From assembly GCA_036388895.1 (NCBI GenBank), contig DASVQY010000075.1:124001-188000 (forward strand): a stretch of DNA of 64,000 nt, read 5' to 3'. The DNA comes from SXVE01 sp036388895. GTDB taxonomy: Bacteria > Acidobacteriota > Blastocatellia > Pyrinomonadales > Pyrinomonadaceae. Under the pieces are notes generated by a model that did not search any database, had not been told where the DNA came from, and saw nothing but the letters and a program-made list of their open reading frames with translations. The position numbers and the translations under genes are program-made. Below, in pieces: positions 7,769 to 16,167 of the stretch. Numbering within the stretch: position 1 is the first letter of the stretch; every line of letters begins with the position of its first letter.

Positions 7769-8449
7769 ATGAAAAAAACAGAAACCAAACAAAACGCCGG
7801 TTTTTCATTGGCAGAGCTGATGATTGCAATGACGATAATGCTTGTCCTGCTGGGCATTGTATCAACAATATATTCGAGAGCATTGAGCATACGCGCGCGA
7901 GAAAGCCGCAAAACGGACGCGCTGACTTCGGCGCAAGCCGCGCTCAATGTGATTTCGCGCGAACTAGCCAATTCGGGTTTCGGGTTATACACCGATCCTG
8001 ACAAAAAGACTCCGCTTAACGGAATCGTACTAGCCGATTCAAACGCAAACAAAATACACTTTCGGGCGAATGTGGTTAACTTCAAAACATCGGCGGACAC
8101 TAATATCACCAAACCCGGCGAAGACATCACCTATTTTTTCGACGCCGCGACGGATTCGATTGTCCGCTATGACGCCAATGCGGTTTACAATGCGGCGACG
8201 AATACATACAGCGGACAAACCTCGGTTATTATTAACCGGATCAGTAACGTTACTTTTCAATACTTCAACTACAGCGGAAGCAATTCGACTCCGACTATCA
8301 CTTCGACGCCGACAGCCAACACTTCGCGTGTCAGGATCACGGTTGAAGTTTCGCTCGAACCCGTTCAGGGACAGCCTAATAATCAAAAAGTGCAATTCAG
8401 TTCCGACGTAACTTTGCGAAACTCGGATTATATGCTTAATCAGTATTAA
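7769..8449 (+). CDS. PilW/GspJ-like minor pilin
   Basis: A 226-residue protein. A short charged leader is cut at G followed by FSLAELMIAMTIMLVLLGIV, with Glu at mature position 5. The extended soluble domain has the SAQAALNVISRELANSGFGL region seen in PilW-type proteins. It is the third gene of the minor-pilin operon and likely part of the initiating tip complex of a type IV pilus. No pilus motor genes (pilB, pilT, pilC) are in the window. Confidence 0.85.
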   Translation: MKKTETKQNAGFSLAELMIAMTIMLVLLGIVSTIYSRALSIRARESRKTDALTSAQAALNVISRELANSGFGLYTDPDKKTPLNGIVLADSNANKIHFRANVVNFKTSADTNITKPGEDITYFFDAATDSIVRYDANAVYNAATNTYSGQTSVIINRISNVTFQYFNYSGSNSTPTITSTPTANTSRVRITVEVSLEPVQGQPNNQKVQFSSDVTLRNSDYMLNQY

Positions 8450-8485
8450 ATCGTACGAAGAAAGCGTGCGAAGCTGAAATACAAT

Positions 8486-10345
8486 ATGATTGAAAAAGAA
8501 TTAAGAAAGAAAAAAAACAGAGAAAATGAAAAAGGCGCGGCGCTGGTTATGGCGCTGCTGATTTCGTTTCTGCTTTTGGTGGCGAGCGCGGGAATTTTGT
8601 TGGAAACGGCAATGAATACGGCGAACGTCACGGATGCCACCGCCGATCAGCAAGCATATAACGCGGCAGAAAGCGGCATTCAAGCGGCGATTGACGTTTT
8701 GCGCGGCAATCCGGCGCGACAGCCGCAGCCTCTTCTGAATCCGTCGAAACCGGCGAGCGACGTTTCCAATCAAATTGATTTTGTCAAAGCGGTTATTCCT
8801 TCTTACTCGAATACAACCGGAGAATCAAGTCTGACGCCGCGTTTATCGCGCTGGATAACTTACAAAAATACTTACCCCGACCGAGTCGTTGTCGGAGAAA
8901 CTCCAGATAAGCCTTATACTCCGCAAACCGGTTACGCCTTTTCGCTCGCGCTTTCCGACCCGGACAACACAGGCACATTAGTTTCCTATTACACTACCGG
9001 AAGATTTTTCGACAGCGATGCTGATGAAAAGCAGAAAACCTGGACTACCAACGGAAGCTCGGCGACAATCAAGTATACTCCGGTAACGGTCACGAACAAA
9101 GACGTATCCAGCGGAACGGCTAATACAAATTACGGCACCTTTACCGTGATTCCGCCGGCAACCGGAACTGTATCTATCGCGGCTTTTAATCGTTTTGAAA
9201 TCTTATTAAAGATGACGAAACCGTATGTCGCTACTAAAATTATTCGCGGTTATATCCAAACGGGAACTATTAGTTCGGGTTCGATCACGACAAAAATCAT
9301 ATTCGATTCGCAGACCTTTACTTTGATGGGAAGCGTTTCGACATTGAATATGCCTTCGGGCGCGAATGTTCACGTTTTAGGTCCGCCGCAGCGCGTCGGT
9401 TACGAAGCGCCCTTGGTTTCGGGCGTTAATACAGTAAACGGAACCATAACGCCAGCCGAACCGACCAGGCTTTTAATTCGTTCGACTGGCTACGGACCGC
9501 GCGGCGCGACCAAGCGGCTCGAAGCTATTGTCCAGAAAAACTTTTTCAACGGCTTATCAGCTCCGGCAACGCTGACACTCGTCGGACCCCGCAGCACAAC
9601 CAATCCCGCTTCGACTTTCGTGTTCAACCCCGGATCGTCGAACGTGACGCAGTATTCCGGCGACGACGTTGTATCAACCGATATTATCACTCCTATCGGG
9701 ACGACTGACGATGATAATTTAGACGATGTGCAGGAATCGGTTGACGGGCAACCGCCGCATCCGTTTAACGGAACGGTCATCGGAACGCCTTCGGACGTTA
9801 CAAAGGAAATGCCCGAATGGCTCCAGAATCCGCGGCAATTGGAAAACGCCGTACAAGCTCTTTATCGCACAGCCTTAAATTCAGGAAGCTATTATCAGCC
9901 CGGGCAGAGTCCGAGCAATATCGGTGATAATTTAACGGCTAAAGGTCTTACTTTCGTTGACGGCGATTTTTCATTCAGCGGCTCGGGCGGCGGCATTTTG
10001 GTTGTCACCGGTTCATTAACATTTAACGGAAGCTTCGATTTTAATGGATTGATAATCGTTACCGGCGCGGGCGGCGTTCAGCGCTCGGGCGGCGGCAACG
10101 GAACCCTTCAGGGAAATATTGTCGTAGCGCCGTACGACCACAGCCGAATAATGCTGACGCCTCCGGTTGGAAGCACTCCGGCTGTTTACGAAGACAAATC
10201 TACCATTACTACAAGCTCATCGTTCCTCGCTCCGCGATACGATTTATCCGGCGGCGGTAATTCGACTATCGTTTATAATTCGAGCAGTGTCGCCAACGGA
10301 ATGACCGCCATTAGTAATATCGCTTTAGGCGTCGCGGAAAAGTAA
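8486..10345 (+). CDS. PilX-like pilus assembly protein
   Basis: A 619-residue protein. It begins with a basic stretch and KGAALVMALLISFLLLVASAGIL, the N-terminal helix of the PilX family, which lacks a standard prepilin FTLIE motif. AAESGIQAAI follows at about 73. The large C-terminal part is Ser/Thr/Gly rich with repeated beta-strand patterns, including a glycine-rich stretch near 500-560. PilX proteins take part in pilus assembly and adhesion. It is fourth in the operon. The C-terminal half is long for the family and may be a surface-exposed adhesive or polymer-like domain. Confidence 0.8.
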   Translation: MIEKELRKKKNRENEKGAALVMALLISFLLLVASAGILLETAMNTANVTDATADQQAYNAAESGIQAAIDVLRGNPARQPQPLLNPSKPASDVSNQIDFVKAVIPSYSNTTGESSLTPRLSRWITYKNTYPDRVVVGETPDKPYTPQTGYAFSLALSDPDNTGTLVSYYTTGRFFDSDADEKQKTWTTNGSSATIKYTPVTVTNKDVSSGTANTNYGTFTVIPPATGTVSIAAFNRFEILLKMTKPYVATKIIRGYIQTGTISSGSITTKIIFDSQTFTLMGSVSTLNMPSGANVHVLGPPQRVGYEAPLVSGVNTVNGTITPAEPTRLLIRSTGYGPRGATKRLEAIVQKNFFNGLSAPATLTLVGPRSTTNPASTFVFNPGSSNVTQYSGDDVVSTDIITPIGTTDDDNLDDVQESVDGQPPHPFNGTVIGTPSDVTKEMPEWLQNPRQLENAVQALYRTALNSGSYYQPGQSPSNIGDNLTAKGLTFVDGDFSFSGSGGGILVVTGSLTFNGSFDFNGLIIVTGAGGVQRSGGGNGTLQGNIVVAPYDHSRIMLTPPVGSTPAVYEDKSTITTSSSFLAPRYDLSGGGNSTIVYNSSSVANGMTAISNIALGVAEK

Positions 10346-10364
10346 ACGATTTAAGCTTACAAAT

Positions 10365-10401
10365 AAAGAACTGTCGGAACGGAAACGATTCACGGTTCTT
10401 T
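10365..10401 (+). terminator. probable terminator after the pilin operon
   Basis: aaagaactgt pairs with acggttcttt (one G-T pair) around a 17-base loop, followed by attttctgttcccctttttg. Confidence 0.6.
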
Positions 10402-10448
10402 ATTTTCTGTTCCCCTTTTTGTCTCATTTCTATTATTACCGGAAGACT

Positions 10449-11126
10449 ATGAAATATAAATTTTGTTTATTAACAATGATTCTCGCGTTTCTATTGTCGT
10501 CTTGCTCAGAAGCGACGACAAACGAATCCGAATCTGTCAATATGGACGAAATTGTATTTGACGGGGATAATAAAAAAACGAACGGAGAAGTTGTTTTCAG
10601 TGACAATTTTACCGGCGATAAAAATGAGAACGCTTCAGTTTCGATGCCGACTTCGCAGGGAATCACGAAAGTTGCCGCCGATCAATCCCGGATAAATACT
10701 TTGTACGACGGTTTCGGCAATAAAACCGAAACCCGGTGTTTTAATAATCATCCGCGGTTGCAATGCGTAATGTTACGCACTACAGGCGACGGAAAAAGAC
10801 AGGTTTTTGTTTACGGACAAAACGGAGATGTTAAGGATTTGCCGGAAGATATGCTCGACAAAACAACAACGGCATCGGGCGATGAATTGGCGGACGCCGC
10901 CGGATTATACGAAGTAAGACAAAACAGAACGCAACCGTCAATCGTTTCAGTCAAGCCGCAGAATTCACAATCTTTGCAGCCGATGCCGAGTTATAAATTT
11001 CCCGTTCAAAACCAGACGCCTGCGCAAATCGGAGCGGCACAACAGGAAAAACGAACAACAGAAACAACTTCCGCCGGCGCAAACGAACCAAACCATTCTC
11101 AAGCCGTAGAAAACGAGAAACAGTAA
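10449..11126 (+). CDS. lipoprotein of unknown function
   Basis: A 225-residue protein, started at ATG 10449 because this places a normal lipoprotein signal at the N-terminus (MKYKFCLLTMILAFLLSSC, lipobox LSSC, Cys19). The mature part is charged and low in complexity, with an EKR/Gln/Ser-rich disordered C-terminus after about residue 150. A central stretch has CFNNHPRLQCVMLRTTGDGKRQVFVYG, with two cysteines 9 apart. I do not recognise the family. It follows the pilin operon in the same direction after a probable terminator. Confidence 0.75.
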   Translation: MKYKFCLLTMILAFLLSSCSEATTNESESVNMDEIVFDGDNKKTNGEVVFSDNFTGDKNENASVSMPTSQGITKVAADQSRINTLYDGFGNKTETRCFNNHPRLQCVMLRTTGDGKRQVFVYGQNGDVKDLPEDMLDKTTTASGDELADAAGLYEVRQNRTQPSIVSVKPQNSQSLQPMPSYKFPVQNQTPAQIGAAQQEKRTTETTSAGANEPNHSQAVENEKQ

Positions 11127-11160
11127 CGCGGATTTGTTCGCCGAACGAGCAAAACGAAAA

Positions 11161-12087
11161 TTAACTTTTGTGCTGTAAAGCGAGCTTTAAGAAATTTTCA
11201 AACAAAATTCGACCGTCGCGCGATTCGTTCGGGTGCTGCCAGCGCGTCGGGTTTTTCGACCAATCTTCAAACGATTTTTCAAGGTGAAACTGAACGGCGT
11301 AGATCATTTGCCCTTCTGAACGCTTAACCATCATCTGGTTTTTGCATAGATAAGAAGTTGCCAGCAATTCAAAGCCGCCGGGAACTCCTTCGACCTGTAA
11401 GCCGTGGTTCTGCCAGACGCGCAAAATGTCGTCCTGAACCGTATATTCCTGCCAAACGCCGCTTTCCGCATTGGCGACGCCTTCAAAAATCGGGTCTGTT
11501 TCGTCAACGATTTTAATAAAACGATACTGATACTCGACTACTCGATCAGATCGTTTTTCCGACGGGTCCAACAAATCGAGCGTTTTCAGTTGCGCGCCGA
11601 AGCTCATTCCGACGAGCTGATGAGCGCCGCAGATTGCAAGAACGGGAATCTTCGTTTTTTTGATGAATTTACTGAATTTTTCCAAATGCGCCGGGTTGTA
11701 ATAATCGAAATCGGAAAGCGTTCCGCTCATCACAATCGCGTCCGGGTTGAAACGCTCGGCAGCTTCGCCGATTTCCGAAAGATGAACCGTTAAGGTTTTC
11801 GGCTGCTGAACCAGGCGTATGACGTTTTTGGCGATATTGTCGCAAGCCATTCCCGAAATTTTTCTTTCAAAACGCAGTTTCGGTTCCATCGTGCCGTTCC
11901 ATTCGGTTATGGCTAAATTCGATAAATCCGATTCGTAGCGCAAAAGGTCGTTAACGATTAAAACCTTAGCGTGTTTTATGCGCTTTTCAATCGGTTCATA
12001 GCGACAAAAATTTTGATTATTATACGGAAACGGCAAATTATGCGCGTCCTGCATTTCCCTCGTGATAACTGTTCCTGCATCTAACAT
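11161..12087 (-). CDS. class I glutamine amidotransferase-like protein
   Basis: A 308-residue protein from ATG 12087 (a TTG two codons upstream is possible). The C-terminal two thirds form a class I GATase domain. The nucleophile elbow is AICGAHQL (Cys about 153), and the QFHLEKS motif supplies His and Glu, so the triad looks complete. The N-terminal 100 residues are not a typical extension. No synthetase domain is fused, so it may work alone on a gamma-glutamyl compound or with an unlinked partner. GuaA, CarA and TrpG are excluded by length and motifs. Confidence 0.8.
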   Translation of the reverse strand: MLDAGTVITREMQDAHNLPFPYNNQNFCRYEPIEKRIKHAKVLIVNDLLRYESDLSNLAITEWNGTMEPKLRFERKISGMACDNIAKNVIRLVQQPKTLTVHLSEIGEAAERFNPDAIVMSGTLSDFDYYNPAHLEKFSKFIKKTKIPVLAICGAHQLVGMSFGAQLKTLDLLDPSEKRSDRVVEYQYRFIKIVDETDPIFEGVANAESGVWQEYTVQDDILRVWQNHGLQVEGVPGGFELLATSYLCKNQMMVKRSEGQMIYAVQFHLEKSFEDWSKNPTRWQHPNESRDGRILFENFLKLALQHKS

Positions 12088-12096
12088 ATTCAATTA

Positions 12097-12128
12097 AAAG
12101 AACGCCGCATTTTTTGGCGGCGTTCTTT
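12097..12128 (-). terminator. terminator hairpin
   Basis: A perfect 12-bp stem (aaagaacgccgc/gcggcgttcttt) around an 8-base loop, followed on the minus strand by TTAATTG. It separates the gene at 12.2-12.7 kb from the amidotransferase gene. Confidence 0.75.
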
Positions 12129-12241
12129 CTATATTAACATTTTTATAAATCGTAACGTCAACGATAAAATTAAGATGCTTTTTCGCCTCGTCCTTTTGCC
12201 TTTTAATTCGCGCTTGTGCCGTTCGCTTTTACCCGTTGCTT

Positions 12242-12730
12242 TTATTTGCTGTTTTTAGCGTCACGCTGTTTTGTGCTTTGCTTAAATTCCGGCATTAAAG
12301 CTCCGGCGCCGATTTCTTCGATTTCCTGCCGCAGTTCTTTTATCAGGTTCGCCCGCATCCGCCCGCGCGCCGAAGCCGCTTTTTCTCCGGTTTTTTCTTC
12401 AAACAATAAAATCGTTTTGTGCCAGGAGATTTCGATTTCGTCGGCGAGAAAAGAAATTTTCGTAATATCATACGGAATAGCCACGTCCTGACAGCCGATG
12501 CGGGCGAAAACCTGCAAATATCTGGCGGTTGATAAATCCGGGCAAGTAAAACGATAGTTGCCGACTTTTAATTCAATGCCCAGAAGAGTATGAAATATCT
12601 CGGCTCGATTTTCTTTTTTCGGCACGTTAATGTGATACGCGCGCGTTCTCTGCGAGCGCACTTTTTCGCGGTAAATGACCGGAATCCACTCGTCGCCCAA
12701 ACTTTCTCGAATCTCTGCCGCAATTTCCAT
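12242..12730 (-). CDS. conserved hypothetical protein
   Basis: A 162-residue protein from ATG 12730; a TTG start at 12775 would add a hydrophobic 15-residue piece and is less likely. It begins MEIAAEIRESLGDEWIPVIYREK, which looks soluble. A Cys (FTCPDLSTARYLQVFARIGC) region lies near 80-100. A predicted coiled-coil or helical C-terminus (RGRMRANLIKELRQEIEEIGAG) follows. I recognise no family. It is downstream of the nuo operon in the same direction, about 120 bases after nuoN, so it could be co-transcribed. Confidence 0.7.
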   Translation of the reverse strand: MEIAAEIRESLGDEWIPVIYREKVRSQRTRAYHINVPKKENRAEIFHTLLGIELKVGNYRFTCPDLSTARYLQVFARIGCQDVAIPYDITKISFLADEIEISWHKTILLFEEKTGEKAASARGRMRANLIKELRQEIEEIGAGALMPEFKQSTKQRDAKNSK

Positions 12731-12853
12731 AAACACAAAAAATAAACCCAAAATGCACAAAAGGCGTAAAATCAATTAAATCACAAATCGCTCGGGATTT
12801 TAATGAATAATGTTTTACGCCTTGTTTATTTTGTGGTTACTGTTTATTTTCGA

Positions 12854-14395
12854 TTACCTTTCAGCTCTAATTGCATTCACCGCCGATGATTTCGAGAAAC
12901 TTTCAATTACCCCGTCACTGAATATTCCGAAATACAAAACACCGATAACCGTTATCAACAACGCTGCGGCGAGAGCGGTCGGAATGCGCGGGGCGAGCCA
13001 ATCCGTTGTCCGCTCGCGGAAAAACATCACTACTATTAAACGCAGATAATAATAAGCCGAGATCGCCGAATTGATTACGGCAGCGATGACCATTATCGTC
13101 AAAAGAGTGTTGCCTGCGTTGAGCGCGGGGCGAAATACAAGAACCTTGCCCATAAAACCCGCCGTCAAAGGTAAGCCGAACAAGCTCAGCATAAACAGCG
13201 AAAGCGTAAATGCGAGAACCGGCGAGCGAAAACCGATGCCGTTGTAATCTTCAAACGCCGTGCGGCGGTCATTTTTCTGCGCGATCAAAGTCACAATCGC
13301 GAATGCGCCGAGATTCGTCACCGCATAAGTCAGCATATAAAATGCGACAGCGGCGATTGCCGAGTCTCTCTCCTGATCACTTCTCGCCATTCCTGCGCCG
13401 ATAAATCCGACGAGAGCGTAACCGGCGTGCGCAATTGAAGAATACGCGAGCATTCTTTTAACATTGTCCTGCAAAATCGCTGCTATATTTCCGACCGTCA
13501 TTGTCAGAATCGCCATCACTGACAAAGCTGTAATCCACGATTCGTGCAGAAACTCAGAAGCCTGAACTCCCGCAATAAGCGGAAAGCCGAGCACGAAAAC
13601 TCGCAAAAACGAAGCGAAAGCCGCCGATTTCGAGCCGACTGCCATAAATGCCGTGATCGGCGTCGGCGCGCCTTCGTAAACGTCCGGCGTCCAAACGTGA
13701 AAGGGAACCGTGGCGACTTTGAATCCGAAACCGACGATCATCATCGAACCGCCGACGAGTAAAAGTGCAGGAAAGTTCGGATCGGCTACTTTCAACGCAA
13801 TTTCAGAAATATTGGTTGTCGCGGTCGCGCCGTAAACGAGCGCCATTCCGTAAAGCAGAAAAGCCGAGGCGAACGAACCGAGAATAAAATATTTCATTGC
13901 TGATTCGTTCGAGCGCAGATCGTTGCGCCGCAAACCAGCCATCACGTATGTTGAGATCGAAAGCGTTTCGAGACCGAGAAAAATAATCACCAGATCGTTT
14001 CCCGAAGCCATAAACAAACTGCCGAATGTGGCGAACAGCAGCATCGCGTGATATTCCCCGACCGGCACGTTTTCCCGATCAGTCCACACGGTCGAAATCA
14101 AAATCGTGACTGCCGAAGTGAAAAGAAAAACGAGCGAGAAACTCAGCCGCAAACCGTCGTGCGCAATCATTCCGTTCCAGGCGGTATACGCCGGATCGTT
14201 CCACGTCGAAAGCAGAAAAAAGGCTGAAATCGCCAGTCCGATCAGCGAGATGGCGCCCGTTACTTTTCGCTGTCGCGGAACGAAACAATCGTAAAGCATC
14301 ACGACGATGCCGGTCAGCGCGACAATCATTTCCGGCAAAACAACCTGTAGATTGACGTTCGGATTAACTAAATTCTGCAATAAAATCGTATTCAT
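12854..14395 (-). CDS. nuoN: NADH-quinone oxidoreductase subunit N
   Basis: A 513-residue membrane protein with about 14 hydrophobic helices and the Proton_antipo_M domain. It is one of the three antiporter-like proton-pumping subunits of complex I. Family landmarks: LVIIFLGLETLSISTYVMAG near 135, with the conserved Glu of the pumping channel, and the FKVATVPFHVWTPDVYEGAPTP loop near 225. It is the last nuo gene of the operon, 101 bases after nuoM. Length is normal. Confidence 0.95.
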   Translation of the reverse strand: MNTILLQNLVNPNVNLQVVLPEMIVALTGIVVMLYDCFVPRQRKVTGAISLIGLAISAFFLLSTWNDPAYTAWNGMIAHDGLRLSFSLVFLFTSAVTILISTVWTDRENVPVGEYHAMLLFATFGSLFMASGNDLVIIFLGLETLSISTYVMAGLRRNDLRSNESAMKYFILGSFASAFLLYGMALVYGATATTNISEIALKVADPNFPALLLVGGSMMIVGFGFKVATVPFHVWTPDVYEGAPTPITAFMAVGSKSAAFASFLRVFVLGFPLIAGVQASEFLHESWITALSVMAILTMTVGNIAAILQDNVKRMLAYSSIAHAGYALVGFIGAGMARSDQERDSAIAAVAFYMLTYAVTNLGAFAIVTLIAQKNDRRTAFEDYNGIGFRSPVLAFTLSLFMLSLFGLPLTAGFMGKVLVFRPALNAGNTLLTIMVIAAVINSAISAYYYLRLIVVMFFRERTTDWLAPRIPTALAAALLITVIGVLYFGIFSDGVIESFSKSSAVNAIRAER

Positions 14396-14496
14396 TTTTA
14401 TAAAATAAAATTAACAGAACTGAATAAAACACTAATTGTAGATGCTGCTTAAAGTTTTCTTTTATTCCGTTTCTTTTATGTGTTTCTGTTAATTTA

Positions 14497-16095
14497 TTAA
14501 TGTTTTTCAGCGCTCACCTGCGGCTTTAAATCAGTCTCGGCTTTTTCAATCGTTCCGCCCGCTCTGTGCATTAATCTTTGCTCGATTACGGCGACTGACT
14601 CGCGCGAGCGATCAAGAAACGGTTTCGGGTAAACGCCCATATAAACCATTAAGAACAGCAGCGGAGCGATTAATCCTAATTCACGCCAACTTAAATCTTT
14701 CAAGCCGCGGTTTTTCGGGTTCGTGAGCTTTCCGAAAAATACGCGCTGAACCATCCACAAAAGATAAACCGCCGCGAAAATTACGCCCGTTCCGGCAAAC
14801 ATCGTCGCAATCCACGGATGCGAAACCGCCGTCGAAGTCCACATTCCGACCATCGTTAAAAATTCGCCGACGAATCCGTTCAAAAAAGGCAATCCGATAG
14901 ACGACATCGTTGTGATAACGAAAATAGTCGCGTAAATCGGCATCACATTCGCCAGACCGCCGAATTCGGAAATCGCGCGTGTGTGTCGCCGTTCGTAAAT
15001 AAATCCGACGAGCAAAAAGAGGGCGCCTGTTGAAATTCCGTGATTGAGCATCTGGTAAAGCGCGCCCTGCATTCCCATTTCGGTAAACGAAAACATTCCG
15101 AGCATCACAAAACCCATATGCGCAACCGATGAATATGCCACCAGACGTTTTACGTCCGGCTGTACCATTGCAACGAGAGCTCCGTAAATAATGCCGATAA
15201 TTGCTAAAATTATAAAAATCCAGGCGAGCTCGCGCGACGCTTCCGGGAAAAGGGCGAAATTAAAACGCATCAGCCCGTAAGTTCCCATTTTCAAAAGCAC
15301 TGCCGCAAGAATTACCGAACCTGCCGTCGGCGCTTCGGTGTGCGCGTCGGGCAGCCATGTATGAAACGGGAAAAGCGGAACTTTGATCGAAAAGGCGAGC
15401 GCAAAAGCGAGGAAAAGAATAATTCCCGTGTAACCGGCAAAGACTAAATTGCCCGTACTAAGCGAATTCAAAAGCGTGACGTAATCGAAGGTTCCGACTC
15501 CGGTTGCATCCGCGTGCAGAAAATATAAATAAATTATCGCCACAAGCATCAGAAGACTTCCCAAAGCCGTGTAGATAAAGAATTTGACCGCTGCGTAAAT
15601 TCGATTTTCGCCGCCCCAAATGCCGATCAGGAAAAACATCGGAACCAGAGATGCTTCGAAAAACAGATAAAATACCAAGAGATCGAGCGAGCAAAAAACG
15701 CCGATCATCGCCGATTCGAGTAGTAAAAGAAAAGCGTAAAAAGCGGCGTGACGCTTTTCGACGGCGTGCCAGGTTGAAAGAACCGCAATCGGCATAATGA
15801 ACGTCGTCAAAATGACCAGCCACAATGAAAGCCCGTCAATGCCGATATGATAATTCGTATTTATCGCTCGAATCCACGGCACGTTCTGCTCGAAGAAAAA
15901 TCCGCTCGCCGAAGCCGCGCCGCGGTCGAAAATCAAAAAAAGCGAAATCAAGAAATTAACGAGCGTCCAAAACAGCGTCACCCATTTCAGATGATTTTCC
16001 TGCTTCCAGAACATCTGATGTCCGACGACCGAAACGGCGCCGATTAAGGGAAGCAAAATCAAAATTGTTAAAAGATTTTCCGTTATAAAATCCAT
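14497..16095 (-). CDS. nuoM: NADH-quinone oxidoreductase subunit M
   Basis: A 532-residue antiporter-like membrane subunit of complex I with about 14 helices. Landmarks: LLVFYLFFEASLVPMFFLIGIWG (channel Glu) near 140, KVPLFPFHTWLPDAHTEAPTAGS near 235, and the VKRLVAYSSVAHMGFV motif near 315. A C-terminal charged tail follows the last helix. It sits between nuoL and nuoN in normal order. The 72-base nuoL-nuoM spacer contains an inverted repeat. Confidence 0.96.
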   Translation of the reverse strand: MDFITENLLTILILLPLIGAVSVVGHQMFWKQENHLKWVTLFWTLVNFLISLFLIFDRGAASASGFFFEQNVPWIRAINTNYHIGIDGLSLWLVILTTFIMPIAVLSTWHAVEKRHAAFYAFLLLLESAMIGVFCSLDLLVFYLFFEASLVPMFFLIGIWGGENRIYAAVKFFIYTALGSLLMLVAIIYLYFLHADATGVGTFDYVTLLNSLSTGNLVFAGYTGIILFLAFALAFSIKVPLFPFHTWLPDAHTEAPTAGSVILAAVLLKMGTYGLMRFNFALFPEASRELAWIFIILAIIGIIYGALVAMVQPDVKRLVAYSSVAHMGFVMLGMFSFTEMGMQGALYQMLNHGISTGALFLLVGFIYERRHTRAISEFGGLANVMPIYATIFVITTMSSIGLPFLNGFVGEFLTMVGMWTSTAVSHPWIATMFAGTGVIFAAVYLLWMVQRVFFGKLTNPKNRGLKDLSWRELGLIAPLLFLMVYMGVYPKPFLDRSRESVAVIEQRLMHRAGGTIEKAETDLKPQVSAEKH

Positions 16096-16109
16096 TTTGT
16101 TAGATTGGC

Positions 16110-16161
16110 TTTTAGTATTTGACGCTTAGTATCTTGAAAAAACAAAAGCTAAATACTAAAA
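16110..16161. repeat. inverted repeat in nuoL-nuoM spacer
   Basis: ttttagtattt (16110-16120) is complementary to aaatactaaaa (16151-16161). It can form a hairpin in the operon mRNA between two nuo genes. Confidence 0.65.
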
Positions 16162-16167
16162 ACTGTT